Part shown: positions 47,593 through 59,269 of the stretch, piece by piece
How the letters are laid out: each line of letters opens with the position of its first letter
How positions within the stretch are numbered: position 1 is the first letter of the stretch
The notes under the pieces: generated by a model
Databases searched by the model: none
The model's input: only the letters and a program-made list of their open reading frames with translations
What the model was told of the DNA's origin: nothing
Origin: Scleromatobacter humisilvae
GTDB lineage: Bacteria > Pseudomonadota > Gammaproteobacteria > Burkholderiales > Burkholderiaceae_C
DNA length: 64,000 nt
Assembly (NCBI RefSeq): GCF_023231945.1
Contig: NZ_JAJLJH010000002.1
Coordinates: 620,001 to 684,000 of the forward strand
Direction: 5' to 3'
Program-made: the position numbers and the translations under genes

Positions 47593-47843
47593 CGGCTGCC
47601 GTCCTCGCCGGCGCTGGCGGCCCGGTCGGCCGTGTGCTGCGCGGCCGCCTTCATGGCCGCGTCGAGCTGGCGCTGGTACTGCTGCACCTGGTTCGCCGGC
47701 GTGCCGGACAACGCGCCCGACGCCGCATCCGACGCCGCCGCCGACGCCATCGATCGCTGGGTCGCCTTCAACTGGGCGCGCATCGACAGCGCGACGACGG
47801 CCAGGACGATCAGCAGCGATCCGATGGTCAGCATGGCTCTCAT
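47589..47843 (-). CDS. Small single-helix membrane protein, unknown function
   Basis: An 84-aa protein (start ATG 47843, or 47834) with one N-terminal helix (MLTIGSLLIVLAVVALSM) and a hydrophilic, Ala/Gln-rich tail (NQVQQYQRQLDAAMKAAAQ). It is translationally coupled to tadA by the TTGA overlap. No named family recognised; small proteins of this kind commonly precede tadA in Burkholderiales. Confidence 0.7.
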   Translation of the reverse strand: MRAMLTIGSLLIVLAVVALSMRAQLKATQRSMASAAASDAASGALSGTPANQVQQYQRQLDAAMKAAAQHTADRAASAGEDGSR

Positions 47844-47968
47844 GGCGGGAATGTGCGAAGCAGGCGAAGCGCGCATTATCGCGGCTGTTCGGCAAGTCCA
47901 TCGCGCGGCAGCGAGATCCCGCCTTGGCTACCATGGCCGCGCTTGTTCCACTGTCTAGCAGCTGCGCC

Positions 47969-48514
47969 ATGACCACCCCACTCCAGGCCATTCCCGTCAA
48001 CCGCATCGACGGTGCCCCCACGACCCTCGGCGCCTACGCCGGCAAGGTGCTGCTGGTCGTCAACGTCGCCTCCAGGTGCGGCCTCACCCCGCAGTACGAA
48101 GGCCTCGAGAAGCTCTACGAGGACAAGCGCGCGCAAGGCCTGGAGGTGCTGGGCTTTCCGGCCAACAACTTCGGCGCGCAGGAGCCCGGCAGCGACGCCG
48201 AGATCAGCCAGTTCTGCTCGCTCACCTACGACGTCAAGTTCCCGCTGTTCTCCAAGATCTCGGTGCTCGGCGCCGACCAGCACCCGCTCTACGCGAACCT
48301 GACCGCCGCCCAGCCGGAGGCCCTCGGCGCCGCGCCGTTCCGCGAGGAACTGAAGGGCTACGGCATCCAGCCGGGCGACCCGAAGGACGTCATGTGGAAC
48401 TTCGAGAAGTTCCTCGTCGGCCGCGACGGCCACGTCGTCGCGCGCTTCGCGCCCGACACCGCGCCCGACGATGCGCGGCTGCTGAAGGCGATTGACGCGG
48501 CGCTGGCGGCCTGA
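47969..48514 (+). CDS. Glutathione peroxidase-family protein
   Basis: A 181-aa thiol peroxidase of the glutathione peroxidase family that reduces peroxides in the cytoplasm. It has the peroxidatic Cys in VNVASRCGLTPQY, the FPANNFGAQEPG motif (Gln) and WNFEKFLV (Trp/Asn). The frame extends far upstream only as a shadow; the ATG at 47969 gives the family length. It is divergent from the tadA cluster and followed by the SRAP gene after 22 bases. Confidence 0.92.
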   Translation: MTTPLQAIPVNRIDGAPTTLGAYAGKVLLVVNVASRCGLTPQYEGLEKLYEDKRAQGLEVLGFPANNFGAQEPGSDAEISQFCSLTYDVKFPLFSKISVLGADQHPLYANLTAAQPEALGAAPFREELKGYGIQPGDPKDVMWNFEKFLVGRDGHVVARFAPDTAPDDARLLKAIDAALAA

Positions 48515-48536
48515 GCTGCCGCATTAGCATGGCGGC

Positions 48537-49295
48537 ATGTGCTCCAACTACCGCCCCGTCACGCGCCTCGATCGACTGCTGACATTCTTCGGCGTCGAGC
48601 GCGAGAAGGACGAGGCGCCCGACGACGTCTTCCCGACCGGCATGGCGCCGTTCATCCGCCTGTCGATCGAGGGCCAGGAAGGCGGCCCGCCGGCGCTGGT
48701 CGCCGAGGACGGCATGTTCGGACTGCTGCCCGGCTTCGCGACGGAGCTCGCCTTCGGACGACGCACCTACAACGCACGCAGCGAGACGATCGCCACCCTG
48801 CCCAGCTTCCGGCAGCCCTGGGCCGCGGGACAACGCTGCATCATCCCGGCCGAGGCAGTCTTCGAGCCTTGCTACGAGAGCGGCAAGGCCGTGCGCTGGC
48901 GCGTCTCGCAGCATGGCGACGTGCCGATGGGCATCGCCGGCCTGTACCGGCGCTGGCGCAATCCGAAAGGCGGCGAGCTCTTCACGTTCACGATGATCAC
49001 CGTCAACGCGGACACGCATCCGGTCTACAGGCGCCTGTTCAAGCCTGGCGACGAGAAGCGCATGGTCGTCATCCTCGACCCCGCGGACTACCTGCCCTGG
49101 CTGACCTGTGGCCTGCCCGACGCGCCGCGCTTCTTCAAGGCCTGGCCCGGCCCGCTGCTGGCCGAGCCGGCGCCGCTGGCGCGCGCGCCCAGGGCCGCCA
49201 CCGAACCGCCGGCCAGGGACGAGATCCTGCCGCCCAAGCCGCCGAAGCCGGCCCCGCCGCCGCCGGAGCCGCCGGCGCAGGGCAGCCTCTTCTAG
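48537..49295 (+). CDS. SRAP (YedK/HMCES-family) protein with C-terminal clamp-binding-like motif
   Basis: A 252-aa SOS-response-associated peptidase family protein. SRAP proteins cross-link to abasic sites in single-stranded DNA through the exposed N-terminal cysteine. Here Cys2 follows the initiator Met, and the other active-site residues are in place: N79-A-R-S-E83, E106 (in PAEAVFE) and H161 (DTHPVYRR). From about residue 205 a Pro-rich linker (PKPPKPAPPPPEPP) runs to the exact C-terminus QGSLF (248-252), which matches the bacterial sliding-clamp-binding pentapeptide QL[S/D]LF. E. coli YedK, as I recall, has no such tail. Confidence 0.93.
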   Translation: MCSNYRPVTRLDRLLTFFGVEREKDEAPDDVFPTGMAPFIRLSIEGQEGGPPALVAEDGMFGLLPGFATELAFGRRTYNARSETIATLPSFRQPWAAGQRCIIPAEAVFEPCYESGKAVRWRVSQHGDVPMGIAGLYRRWRNPKGGELFTFTMITVNADTHPVYRRLFKPGDEKRMVVILDPADYLPWLTCGLPDAPRFFKAWPGPLLAEPAPLARAPRAATEPPARDEILPPKPPKPAPPPPEPPAQGSLF

Positions 49296-49353
49296 CCGCG
49301 CCCGTGGCCTGCGTCACAATGGCTCGCCAACGTCCTTCGCAAGGAGCCCGCCG

Positions 49354-49917
49354 ATGATGCCCACGATTGTCCGAACCGGCCTGCTGGCGCTGGCCCTGTC
49401 GACGTCGCCGGCGTGGGCCCAGGCGCCGGCCGATGGCGGCCTGCAGGTCAAGGTGCAGAAGAACGGCGATGTCGTCGCCGTCGATGCGTCCATCACGATC
49501 GCGGGCACGCCGCAGGAAGTCTGGAACGTGCTCTCGGACTTCGACCACATGGCCGGCTTCCTGCACGGCCTGGACTCGAGCAGGATCACGGCCAGGGACG
49601 GCGACGTCTGGCAGATCGAGCAGAAGGGGCACAGCTCGCACGCCGGCTTCTCGTTCAGCTTCGAATCGCAGCGCGAGGTGCACGTGCGGCCGCTGGAGTC
49701 GCTGCAGTCGCACCTGATCCGCGGCACCCTGAAGAAGCACGACACGCTGACGCAGCTGGCCCCCGACGGCGACGCCACGCGCGTGACCTACCACGCGGAC
49801 TCCGTCGCGGGCGTCTGGGTGCCGCCGCTGCTGGGCCCGTCGGTGGTCGAGGGCGAGGTGCGCCAGCAGTTCCAGGACATCCAGGCGGAAGTCCTGAAGC
49901 GCAAGGCGGCTCACTGA
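49354..49917 (+). CDS. Exported SRPBCC-family (START-like) protein
   Basis: A 187-aa protein with a signal peptide (TGLLALALSTSPAWAQ) followed by a SRPBCC/polyketide cyclase-like domain: TIAGTPQEVWNVLSDFDHMAGFLHG (two parts TIAGTPQEVWNVLSD and FDHMAGFLHG) and the C-terminal helix VEGEVRQQFQDIQAEVLKR. These domains bind hydrophobic ligands; here a periplasmic location is predicted. AAGGAG lies 7 bases upstream of the ATG. Ligand unknown. Confidence 0.85.
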   Translation: MMPTIVRTGLLALALSTSPAWAQAPADGGLQVKVQKNGDVVAVDASITIAGTPQEVWNVLSDFDHMAGFLHGLDSSRITARDGDVWQIEQKGHSSHAGFSFSFESQREVHVRPLESLQSHLIRGTLKKHDTLTQLAPDGDATRVTYHADSVAGVWVPPLLGPSVVEGEVRQQFQDIQAEVLKRKAAH

Positions 49918-49942
49918 TCGTCGCCGGAGCCGCCTTCGCCGC

Positions 49943-51547
<1,605 letters not shown>

Positions 51548-51575
51548 GGCGGCTGGGGCGTTGAGGAATCGGATG

Positions 51576-52856
51576 TCAGGGATTCGCGGGCATGGGCGTG
51601 CCCGTCGAATCGGCGTGGAGGCGGCGGAAATGGAGGATCGTCATCGCCATGGCGCACAGCTGCAGCAGCGCGCACAGGTAGTAAGGCAGGCCGAGGCGCC
51701 AGTCGCCGCGCGGGGCGCCGGCGACGGTGCGCAGCAGCAGCGGGCCGACGACGGGCGCGAGCACCGCGGTGAGGCTTTGCAGGCCGGCGACGGCGCCCAT
51801 CGTCTGGCCCTGGGTCTTCTCGTCGGCGGCGTTGGCGATCAGCGTCTGCAGTGACGCGCCCGCCGCGAAGCCCAGCACGTTGCAGGCGATGACCGCATAC
51901 ATCATCCAGCCCTGCGGGGCCGCGCCCCAGCAGACGTAGGCGATGGCCGAGGACACCAGGCCCAGCACCACCAGCCGCTGCACCGGCATCATCTTCGTCA
52001 GCCGGCCCACCAGCACGCCCTGCACGAGCACCGACATCGCGCCGACCGCGCACAGCGACCAGCCGATCTGCTGCGGCTCCCAGCCGAACTTCAGCTGCGT
52101 GTAGAGCGCCCACGTGCCCTGCAGGATGAACTGTGCCAGCGAAGCGAACGTGACTACCCCCAGCAGCGCGCCCATGCTTTTCAGCTGCGCCAGGTGCATC
52201 AGCGAGCCGACCGGGTTGGCGCGCGCCCAGCGGAACGGCTGGCGCCGCTCGCGCGGCAGCGACTCGGGCAGGACGAAGAATCCGTAGAGCCAGTTGGTGA
52301 CGGCCAGGCCGCCGGCGACGAAGAACGGCAGGCGCAGGTTGATGCCGCCCAGCAGGCCGCCCAGCACGGGGCCGAGGATGAAGCCGAGGCCGAACATCGC
52401 GCCCAGCATGCCGAAGCGCCTGGCGCGCTCCTCGGGCGGCGTGATGTCGGAGACGTAGGCGTTGGCCACCGCGATGTTGGCCTGCAGCGCGCCGCTGACC
52501 AGGCGCACCGCGATCAGCATCCACAGGGCCGTGGCCAGCGCCGTGACGAAGAAGCTCAGCGCCAGGCCGCTGAAGCCGATCAGCAGCACGGGACGCCGGC
52601 CGTAGCGGTCGGACAGCGCGCCCAGGATCGGCGAGCCGATGAAGTTGGCGATGGCGAACGCCATCGAGACCCACGCGTACGCCCCGACCTGCGCGGCGGC
52701 CGTCGTCTCGAAGCTTGCCACCAGCTTGGGCAGCACCGGGATGATCAGGCCGATCGAGATCATGTCGATCAGCACCGTGGCCATGATGAACGGCATCGCC
52801 GCCTGGCGCTTGCCGGAGGCGGTGGCTTCGACGACGGGGGCTTGGTCTGCGCTCAC
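51576..52856 (-). CDS. MFS drug-efflux-type transporter (TetA/TCR-like)
   Basis: A 426-aa, 12-helix major facilitator protein. Motif [15 protein letters not shown] follows helix 2, and helix 5 carries [16 protein letters not shown], as in tetracycline-type (TCR/DHA1) exporters. Substrate unknown; resemblance alone does not show drug resistance. The start is a GTG (52856). It sits between guaB and guaA, a common Burkholderiales layout, and a strong stem-loop precedes it. Confidence 0.88.
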   Translation of the reverse strand: MSADQAPVVEATASGKRQAAMPFIMATVLIDMISIGLIIPVLPKLVASFETTAAAQVGAYAWVSMAFAIANFIGSPILGALSDRYGRRPVLLIGFSGLALSFFVTALATALWMLIAVRLVSGALQANIAVANAYVSDITPPEERARRFGMLGAMFGLGFILGPVLGGLLGGINLRLPFFVAGGLAVTNWLYGFFVLPESLPRERRQPFRWARANPVGSLMHLAQLKSMGALLGVVTFASLAQFILQGTWALYTQLKFGWEPQQIGWSLCAVGAMSVLVQGVLVGRLTKMMPVQRLVVLGLVSSAIAYVCWGAAPQGWMMYAVIACNVLGFAAGASLQTLIANAADEKTQGQTMGAVAGLQSLTAVLAPVVGPLLLRTVAGAPRGDWRLGLPYYLCALLQLCAMAMTILHFRRLHADSTGTPMPANP

Positions 52857-52929
52857 GGTGGCTGGTTGAAGGAGGTTGTCTCGTGCCGGCCATCCGTGCG
52901 GCCGGTCTTCGAAGGAGTCCGAAGCGCAA

Positions 52930-52949
52930 CCGCCCGGCGAACCGGGCGG
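52930..52949 (-). terminator. Stem-loop between guaB and the MFS gene
   Basis: A perfect 8-bp GC-rich stem (CCGCCCGG / CCGGGCGG) with loop CGAA on the plus strand (TTCG when read on the minus strand), 22 bases after the guaB stop. No T-run follows, so it may be a transcript-stability element or weak terminator. Confidence 0.5.
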
Positions 52950-52971
52950 CTGTCCTTCAGCGTCGCGTCAC

Positions 52972-54438
52972 TCAGTCGGCGCGGTAGTTGGGCGCTTCCT
53001 TGGTGATCTGCACGTCGTGCACATGGCTCTCGCGAATGCCCGCCGACGTGATCTCGACGAACTCCGCCTTGTTGCGCATGTCGTCGATGGTCGGGCAGCC
53101 GCAGTAGCCCATCGACGCGCGCAGGCCGCCGGCCATCTGGAACAGGATCGACACGACCGAGCCCTTGTAGGGCACGCGGCCCTCGATGCCTTCGGGCACC
53201 AGCTTGTCGGCGTTCGGGTTGTCGTCGGCTTCCTGGAAGTAGCGATCGGCCGAGCCGGCCTTCATCGCGCCGATCGAGCCCATGCCGCGGTAGCTCTTGT
53301 AGCTGCGGCCCTGGAACAGGATGACCTCGCCCGGCGCCTCTTCGGTGCCGGCGAACATGCCGCCCATCATCACGGTGCTCGCGCCCGCGGCGATGGCCTT
53401 GGCGATGTCGCCCGAGTAGCGGATGCCGCCGTCGCCGATCAGCGGCACGCCGGTGCCCTGCAGCGCGGTGGCGACGTTGTCGATGGCCATGACCTGCGGC
53501 ACGCCGACGCCCGCGACGATGCGCGTGGTGCAGATCGAGCCCGGGCCGATGCCCACCTTGACGGCGTCGGCGCCGGCCTCGGCCAGCGCCAGCGCGGCCG
53601 CGCCGGTGGCGATGTTGCCGCCGATGACGTCGACATTCGGGAAGTTCTTCTTGACCCACTTGACGCGGTCGATCACGCCCTGGCTGTGGCCGTGCGCGGT
53701 GTCGACGACGATCGCATCCACGCCGGCCCTGGCCAGCGCCTCGACGCGCTCCTCGGTGCCGTCGCCGACACCGACGGCCGCCGCGACGCGCAGCTTGCCG
53801 TGCGAGTCGCGCGCGGCGTTGGGGAAGGTGTTCTGCTTGGTGATGTCCTTGACGGTGAACAGCCCGCGCAGCTCGAAGGCGTCGTTGACGACCAGCACGC
53901 GCTCCAGCTTGTGGCGGTGCATCAGCTCCTTGGCCACGGCCAGCGAGGTGCCCTCCGGCACGGTGATCAGGCGCTCCTGCGGCGTCATGATCTCGCGCAC
54001 CGGCGCGTCCATGCGCGTCTCGAAGCGCAGGTCGCGGTTGGTGACGATGCCGACGACGCGGCCGTTGTCCACCACCGGGAAGCCCGACACGCCGTGCAGC
54101 TTCGACAGCTCCACGACGTCGCGCACGCGCGCGCCCGGGGCGATCGTCACCGGATCGCGCAGCAGGCCCGATTCGTAGCGCTTGACGCGCGCGACTTCGG
54201 CGGCCTGCTGCATGGCCGTCAGGTTCTTGTGGATGACGCCGATGCCGCCTTCCTGCGCGATCGCGATCGCCAGGCGGGCCTCCGTCACGGTGTCCATCGC
54301 TGCCGAGACGACGGGCAGGTTCAGGATGATGTTGCGGGTGAAATGAGTCCGCAGGCTGGTGTCGCGGGGCAACACCTGGGAATATGCCGGCACCAACAAC
54401 ACGTCGTCGAAGGTGAGCGCTTTGCCTAGAAGGCGCAT
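52972..54438 (-). CDS. guaB: IMP dehydrogenase
   Basis: A 488-aa GuaB, oxidising IMP to XMP, the first step to GMP. The TIM-barrel has the catalytic Cys in [15 protein letters not shown] and the phosphate-binding GGIRYSGDI. Two CBS modules (about residues 90-205) are inserted. Its own candidate promoter, with a consensus -10, lies just upstream. Confidence 0.97.
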   Translation of the reverse strand: MRLLGKALTFDDVLLVPAYSQVLPRDTSLRTHFTRNIILNLPVVSAAMDTVTEARLAIAIAQEGGIGVIHKNLTAMQQAAEVARVKRYESGLLRDPVTIAPGARVRDVVELSKLHGVSGFPVVDNGRVVGIVTNRDLRFETRMDAPVREIMTPQERLITVPEGTSLAVAKELMHRHKLERVLVVNDAFELRGLFTVKDITKQNTFPNAARDSHGKLRVAAAVGVGDGTEERVEALARAGVDAIVVDTAHGHSQGVIDRVKWVKKNFPNVDVIGGNIATGAAALALAEAGADAVKVGIGPGSICTTRIVAGVGVPQVMAIDNVATALQGTGVPLIGDGGIRYSGDIAKAIAAGASTVMMGGMFAGTEEAPGEVILFQGRSYKSYRGMGSIGAMKAGSADRYFQEADDNPNADKLVPEGIEGRVPYKGSVVSILFQMAGGLRASMGYCGCPTIDDMRNKAEFVEITSAGIRESHVHDVQITKEAPNYRAD

Positions 54439-54464
54439 AGAGGAAGCTCCAGACGCAAAAGCGG

Positions 54465-54470
54465 ATTATA
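54465..54470 (-). promoter_or_regulatory. Consensus -10 element upstream of guaB
   Basis: TATAAT on the minus strand (54470-54465), about 27 bases before the guaB start, which leaves a short leader. No good -35 match was found at 16-18 bases; the GC-rich -35 region is typical for this organism. Confidence 0.5.
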
Positions 54471-54680
54471 CGGACTCCGCGACGCCTTGCTCGACCGCCC
54501 CGTCGAGAACACCTTCACGACGCGGGGCAGACAGGCCCATCGGTTTGCGATTTGTCACCACTGCAGAGCACTACACTGGCGGCCGGCATTGCCGAAGACA
54601 CGAGAATGTCAACGTGCCGACGTCGCGCCACGTTGGTCCCACACACTCCTGCGCCTGCCGAACCGGCGGCCCTCAACTCC

Positions 54681-55220
54681 ATGCAAAAGACCGCCCTGCC
54701 CCTCGCCGCCTGCCTGCTGGCGTTCGCCGTCGCCGGCGCACACGCACAGACACTCTGGAAGTGGCGCGACGCCTCGGGTCAGGTGCACATCAGCGACACC
54801 GCGCCGCCCCCGGGCACGCCGGCCAAGAACATCATCAGCGGCCCGCCGGTCGCCACGTCGACGAAGGCGGTCTCGCTTGCGCCCGCCGCGGCCGACCCCC
54901 AGGCCTCGGCCGCGACTCCGGCAGCGGCCCCGGCCGCGTCGTCCGCGCTCGACAAGAAGAAGGCCGCCGCCGACCAGGCCAAGGCCGACCAGGCCAAGGC
55001 CGACCGCGCCGCCGCCGAGGCCAAGACCGCCGCGCTGCGCAAGGACAACTGCGCCCGCGGCCAGGCCGCGCTCACCGAGCTGCAGAGCGGCCTGCGCATG
55101 GCCCGCCTCAACGACAAGGGCGAGCGCGAGGTGCTGGACGACAGCGCCCGCGCCGCCGAGATCAAGCATACGCAAGACGTGATCTCGTCCAACTGCGGGC
55201 CGCTTCCGGCGGCCCAGTGA
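54681..55220 (+). CDS. DUF4124-type exported protein with coiled-coil
   Basis: A 179-aa exported protein. The N-terminal DUF4124 motif is clear (LWKWRDASGQVHISDTAPPPG), preceded by a signal peptide (AACLLAFAVAGAHAQ). The middle is a Lys/Ala-rich predicted coiled coil with near-repeats (ADQAKADQAKADRAAAEAK), and two cysteines flank the C-terminal half (DNCARGQ, SNCGPL). The start is taken at MQKTALPL; the frame continues 43 codons upstream without support. Function unknown. Confidence 0.83.
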   Translation: MQKTALPLAACLLAFAVAGAHAQTLWKWRDASGQVHISDTAPPPGTPAKNIISGPPVATSTKAVSLAPAAADPQASAATPAAAPAASSALDKKKAAADQAKADQAKADRAAAEAKTAALRKDNCARGQAALTELQSGLRMARLNDKGEREVLDDSARAAEIKHTQDVISSNCGPLPAAQ

Positions 55221-55224
55221 ACAA

Positions 55225-55578
55225 TCAGCGCTTGCGGCCGGCGTAGCCGCGCTGGCGCAGCGCGTCGATGCCGCCCGCCGCCTCGAAGCGCACGCGGCGC
55301 GCGGTCATCGGGTCGATCTGCAGGTCGCGCAGCACTTCGACGCGATCGCCATCGCGCAGCACGTGCGCCAGCGGGCGCGCCTTGCTCCAGACCGCGGCCG
55401 ACAGCCCGGCCGCGCCGAACGCCGCGTCGCCCTGCGCGGCGCTCGCGAGCGCGGGCCAGTCCGCCGCAGCCAGCGCGTCGGCCACGGTGGCGCCCGCCGG
55501 CAGTCGCAGCGCGGCGGTCAGCGTCTCGCGCGCGGACGGGCTCCACACGACCTGCACCGCGATCTCAGCGCTCTCCAT
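55225..55578 (-). CDS. rnfH: RnfH-family ubiquitin-like protein
   Basis: A 117-aa protein of the RnfH/UPF0125 family: beta-grasp start IAVQVVWSPSARETLTAALR and the conserved LRDGDRVEVLRDLQIDPMTARRVR (two parts LRDGDRVEVLRD and LQIDPMTARRVR). Usually beside ratA and smpB, as here; its first codons overlap the end of ratA by 14 bases, so the two are coupled. Confidence 0.92.
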   Translation of the reverse strand: MESAEIAVQVVWSPSARETLTAALRLPAGATVADALAAADWPALASAAQGDAAFGAAGLSAAVWSKARPLAHVLRDGDRVEVLRDLQIDPMTARRVRFEAAGGIDALRQRGYAGRKR

Positions 55579-56062
55579 ACACCTGCGCCGCGCGCTTGAC
55601 GAAGGAATCGACGAACGTGTTGGCCACCTGGTCGAACACCGGGCTGAGCACGGCCTCGAACACGCGGTTGGAGAACGCGTAGGCGAGATCGAATTCGACG
55701 CGGCAGGCCACCGGCTCGTCCGGGTTGACGGGCTGGGCCGGGTCGGACTGCTTGAGCGGCTTGAACGTCCACACGCCATCGAGCTGCGAGAACGGGCCGT
55801 CGACCAGCTTGAGTTTGACCGACTCGCCCTGCACCTGCTCGTTGCGCGTCGTGAAGGCCTGGCGCACGCCCGCGTACGACAGGCCCAGTCGCGCCGTCAT
55901 GCCCGCGGGCGTGCCCGTTGCCGGGTCGGCCTCATGCTGCTCGAGCACCGTGCTCGACTCGCACCAGGGCAGGAACTTGGGATAGTCTTCCACGGCGACG
56001 ACGAGCTCATACATTTCGCGTGCGGAGTACCAGAGCAGGACGGACTTCTTGACGTGCTTCAT
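55565..56062 (-). CDS. ratA: Ribosome association toxin RatA-family protein
   Basis: A 165-aa START-like protein of the RatA/YfjG family. The N-terminus [21 protein letters not shown] and [15 protein letters not shown] are typical. In E. coli RatA was described as blocking 70S ribosome assembly; in other bacteria related proteins (coenzyme Q-binding Coq10-like) may act in quinone metabolism. The start at 56062 aligns with family members; an upstream extension is not supported. It is divergent from smpB with only 25 bases between starts. Confidence 0.92.
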   Translation of the reverse strand: MKHVKKSVLLWYSAREMYELVVAVEDYPKFLPWCESSTVLEQHEADPATGTPAGMTARLGLSYAGVRQAFTTRNEQVQGESVKLKLVDGPFSQLDGVWTFKPLKQSDPAQPVNPDEPVACRVEFDLAYAFSNRVFEAVLSPVFDQVANTFVDSFVKRAAQVYGER

Positions 56063-56087
56063 ACAATGGTTGAATTTTAAGCGCCCC

Positions 56088-56558
56088 ATGCCCGCCCTCA
56101 TCGCAGAGAACCGCCGCGCGCGGTTCGAATACCACATCGAAGAGACGTACGAGGCCGGCCTGGTGTTGCAGGGCTGGGAGGTCAAGGCCATCCGCGCCGG
56201 CCAGGTGCAGCTGACGGACGGCTACGTCGTCATCCGCGACGGCGAGCTGCACATGATCGGCTGCCGCATCAACGCGCTGCGCTCGGCGTCGACGCACGTC
56301 AACCCCGAGGCCGACCGCACCAAGAAGCTGCTGATGAAGGGCGAGGAGATCCGGCGCCTGATCGGCAAGGTCGAGCAGCGCGGCTTCACGATGGTGCCGC
56401 TGAACCTGCACTTCAAGGGCAGCTACGTGAAGGCCGACATCGCGTTGGCCAAGGGCAAGGCCGACCACGACAAGCGCAACACGATCAAGGAGCGCGACTG
56501 GGAGCGCGAGAAGGGTCGCTTGATGCGCCACAAGGTGTCCGGGCCCTCGAAGGACTAG
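56088..56558 (+). CDS. smpB: SsrA-binding protein SmpB
   Basis: A 156-aa SmpB, the tmRNA partner for rescue of stalled ribosomes. Motifs: [20 protein letters not shown] near the start, [11 protein letters not shown], and the C-terminal [21 protein letters not shown] (two parts [12 protein letters not shown] and RDWEREKGR). Its last bases overlap the stop of the convergent metC-like gene by 4 bases. No ssrA gene is seen in the window. Confidence 0.96.
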   Translation: MPALIAENRRARFEYHIEETYEAGLVLQGWEVKAIRAGQVQLTDGYVVIRDGELHMIGCRINALRSASTHVNPEADRTKKLLMKGEEIRRLIGKVEQRGFTMVPLNLHFKGSYVKADIALAKGKADHDKRNTIKERDWEREKGRLMRHKVSGPSKD

Positions 56559-57766
56559 GCGCGCGCCAGTCCCTCCAGCGCGGATTCGAGGTCGCGGATC
56601 AGGTCGCCCGCATCCTCCAGCCCGATCGACAGCCGCACCAGCGTGCCCGGGTAGTCGCCCACGCGCCCCGAGTCCGGGCGATATGGCACGGCCAGGCTCA
56701 TGGGCCCGGCCCAGGACCAGCCGATGCCGAACAGCCGCAGGTCGTCGACGAAGCGATCGATGCGCTCCGGCGCGATGGCCGGATCGAACACCAGCGTCAG
56801 CAAGCCCGCCGCGGCGCGGCATTGCGCGGCCCAGTGCGCGTGGCCGGGCGAGCCGGACGTGGCCGGATGCAGCACGCGCACGAACTCCTTGCGGCCCAGC
56901 GCCCACTGCGCGATGCGGCGCGTCGCCGCGTCCTGGGCGGCGTAGCGCAGCGCCACGGTCTGCAGGCCGCGCAGCACCAGCTCGACGTCATTGGGGCCGA
57001 CGCCCAGGCCGAGGCGGCAATGCGTCAGCGCGAGCTGGTCGTGCAAGGCCTGCGAGCGCAGGACGACCGAGCCCATCATCACGTCGGCGCCGCCGGACGG
57101 GTACTTGGTGAGCGCGTGGATCGTCAGGTCCACGCCCAGCGCGGGCGTCGCGCCGGGGTCGAGGTCGAATGCGTCGAAGGCGAGTCCGCTGCCCCAGGTG
57201 TTGTCGAGCGCGACCGTCGCGCGCGGCGCGTGCGCGCGCACGGCACGCACGAGGCCCCGCAGGTCGGGGAACTCGAGCGTCACCGAGCCAGGCGGCTCGA
57301 TCCACACCAGCTTGACGTCGTCGCCGAGCGCAGCGCGCAACGATTCGACGTCCATCGGGTCGTAGAAGCGGTGCGCGATGCCCCAGCGCGCGAGCTCGTG
57401 CGCGGCCAGGCTCTTGTTCGGAAAGTAGGCGTTGGCCGGGATCAGCACCGTGTCGCCGCTGGACAGCAGCGACTGGTCGACCAGCGCGATCGCGGCCAGC
57501 CCGCTGGGCACCAGCATCGCATGCGTGCCGCCTTCGAGCGTGGCGAGCCGCGCCTCCAGCGTGAACGACGTCGGCGTGCCGTGCAGTCCGTAGGTGTACG
57601 TGTTCTTGTCCAGCCAGTGGCTGGCACGCATCGCGGCGACGTCCTCGAACAGCACCGTCGACGCGCGATGCAACGCCGGCGCCACCGCGGCGAAGCCGGG
57701 GGGCGGCACGTACTCGTGATGGATCTGCTGCGTGGACTTCGCGTCCGCGTCCCTGTTGTCCGACAT
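56555..57766 (-). CDS. metC: Cystathionine beta-lyase / trans-sulfuration PLP enzyme
   Basis: A 403-aa PLP enzyme of the Cys/Met metabolism family. It has [20 protein letters not shown] (two parts [10 protein letters not shown] and [10 protein letters not shown]), [13 protein letters not shown], and the cofactor lysine in [12 protein letters not shown]. Members act as cystathionine beta-lyase or gamma-synthase. The symbol metC is a family-level guess: sequence reading cannot separate these activities. It starts 3 bases after the rimO stop, so the two are probably co-transcribed. Confidence 0.85.
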   Translation of the reverse strand: MSDNRDADAKSTQQIHHEYVPPPGFAAVAPALHRASTVLFEDVAAMRASHWLDKNTYTYGLHGTPTSFTLEARLATLEGGTHAMLVPSGLAAIALVDQSLLSSGDTVLIPANAYFPNKSLAAHELARWGIAHRFYDPMDVESLRAALGDDVKLVWIEPPGSVTLEFPDLRGLVRAVRAHAPRATVALDNTWGSGLAFDAFDLDPGATPALGVDLTIHALTKYPSGGADVMMGSVVLRSQALHDQLALTHCRLGLGVGPNDVELVLRGLQTVALRYAAQDAATRRIAQWALGRKEFVRVLHPATSGSPGHAHWAAQCRAAAGLLTLVFDPAIAPERIDRFVDDLRLFGIGWSWAGPMSLAVPYRPDSGRVGDYPGTLVRLSIGLEDAGDLIRDLESALEGLARA

Positions 57767-57768
57767 GC

Positions 57769-59190
57769 TCAGATCGGCAGCGCGACCAGGTCGTGGCCCT
57801 CGGTGGCGACGATGCGGGCGCGCGTGAACTCGCCCACCTTCAGCTGCTTGGACAGCTTCTCCGGCGGCAGCAGGCGCACGATGCCGTCGATCTCGGGCGC
57901 ATCGGCGTACGAGCGGCCGACGCCGCCCTTCCTGCCCAGCATCGGCGCCTTGTCGACGAGGATCTGCATCGTCGCGCCGACGCGGCGCTGCAGCTTCGCG
58001 GCCGAGACCTCCTCGGCCACCGCCATGAAGCGCGCGCGGCGCTCCTCGCGCACTTCCTGCGGCAGCTGGCCCTCGATCTCGTTGGCCGTCGCGCCTTCGA
58101 CCGGCGAATAGGCGAAGCAGCCGGCGCGGTCGATCTGCGCCTCGCGCACGAAGTCGAGCAGCGTGTCGAACTCCGCTTCCGTCTCGCCCGGGAAGCCGGC
58201 GATGAACGTGCTGCGGACCACCAGCTCCGGGCACTTCTCGCGCCACATCTGCAGGCGCTCCAGCGTGCGTTCGCCCGTGCCGGGCCGCTTCATGCGCTTG
58301 AGCACGGCCGGGTGCGCGTGCTGGAACGGGATGTCGAGGTACGGCAGGATCCTGCCGCTGGCCATCAGGTCGATCACGTTGTCGACATGCGGATACGGGT
58401 ACACGTAATGCAGCCGCACCCACGCGCCGTACGTCGCGGCGAGGTCGCCCAGGCGCTCGCACAGGTCCAGCATGCGCGTCTTGACGGGCTTGCCGTCCCA
58501 GAAGCCGGTGCGGTACTGCACGTCGACGCCGTAGGCCGAGGTGTCCTGGCTCACCACCAGCAGCTCCTTGACGCCCGCCTCGAACAGCCGCTGCGCCTCG
58601 CCCAGCACGTCGCCGATCGGCCGCGACACCAGGTCGCCGCGCATGCTCGGGATGATGCAGAAGGTGCAGCGATGGTTGCAGCCCTCGCTGATCTTGAGGT
58701 ACGCGTAGTGCCGCGGCGTCAGCTTGATGCCCTGCGGCGGCACGAGGTCGACGAACGGGTCGTGCGGCTTGGGCACGTGCCGGTGCACGGCGTCCATCAC
58801 CTCCTGCGTCGCATGCGGGCCGGTCACGGCCAGCACCTTCGGATGGATCTCCTGGATCAGGTTGTCGCCGCCCGCCTTGCCGGGCTTGGCGCCCAGGCAT
58901 CCCGTGACGATCACCTTGCCGTTCTCGGCCAGCGCCTCGCCGATCGCGTCCAGGCTCTCCTTGACGGCATCGTCGATGAATCCGCAGGTGTTGACCACCA
59001 CGAGGTCGGCGCCCGAATAGCTCTTGCTGGTGCCGTAGCCCTCGGCGCGCAGCTGCGTGAGGATGAGCTCGGAGTCGGTCAGGGCCTTGGGGCAGCCGAG
59101 GGAAACGAAGGCGATGGTCGGTTCGGCCTTGGCTGGCGCGGGGGCGAGCGTGGCGTCGGTGAGGGCGTTCATCCTCCGATTGTCCCGCAT
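57769..59190 (-). CDS. rimO: Ribosomal protein S12 methylthiotransferase RimO
   Basis: A 473-aa radical SAM methylthiotransferase modifying Asp89 of ribosomal protein S12. It has the N-terminal MTTase domain ([24 protein letters not shown] and VTGCLGAK), the radical SAM motif CNHRCTFC, and a C-terminal TRAM domain. Starts at 59190 and 59172 are both possible; neither has a well-placed ribosome site, GGAGG being directly against the second. Confidence 0.95.
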   Translation of the reverse strand: MRDNRRMNALTDATLAPAPAKAEPTIAFVSLGCPKALTDSELILTQLRAEGYGTSKSYSGADLVVVNTCGFIDDAVKESLDAIGEALAENGKVIVTGCLGAKPGKAGGDNLIQEIHPKVLAVTGPHATQEVMDAVHRHVPKPHDPFVDLVPPQGIKLTPRHYAYLKISEGCNHRCTFCIIPSMRGDLVSRPIGDVLGEAQRLFEAGVKELLVVSQDTSAYGVDVQYRTGFWDGKPVKTRMLDLCERLGDLAATYGAWVRLHYVYPYPHVDNVIDLMASGRILPYLDIPFQHAHPAVLKRMKRPGTGERTLERLQMWREKCPELVVRSTFIAGFPGETEAEFDTLLDFVREAQIDRAGCFAYSPVEGATANEIEGQLPQEVREERRARFMAVAEEVSAAKLQRRVGATMQILVDKAPMLGRKGGVGRSYADAPEIDGIVRLLPPEKLSKQLKVGEFTRARIVATEGHDLVALPI

Positions 59191-59269
59191 CCCGCGCGCG
59201 AAAGGGACTGCAAGGCCTTGCGTCGGGCGCTGGCGTGACTTTCGCCCGGCCGTCCCGCGCGCCGGCCGC

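Noticed and set aside
51576-52856. Tetracycline resistance gene
   Set aside because: TetA-like MFS sequence, but chromosomal between guaB and guaA with no mobile context. The substrate cannot be inferred, so it is called only a drug-efflux-type transporter.
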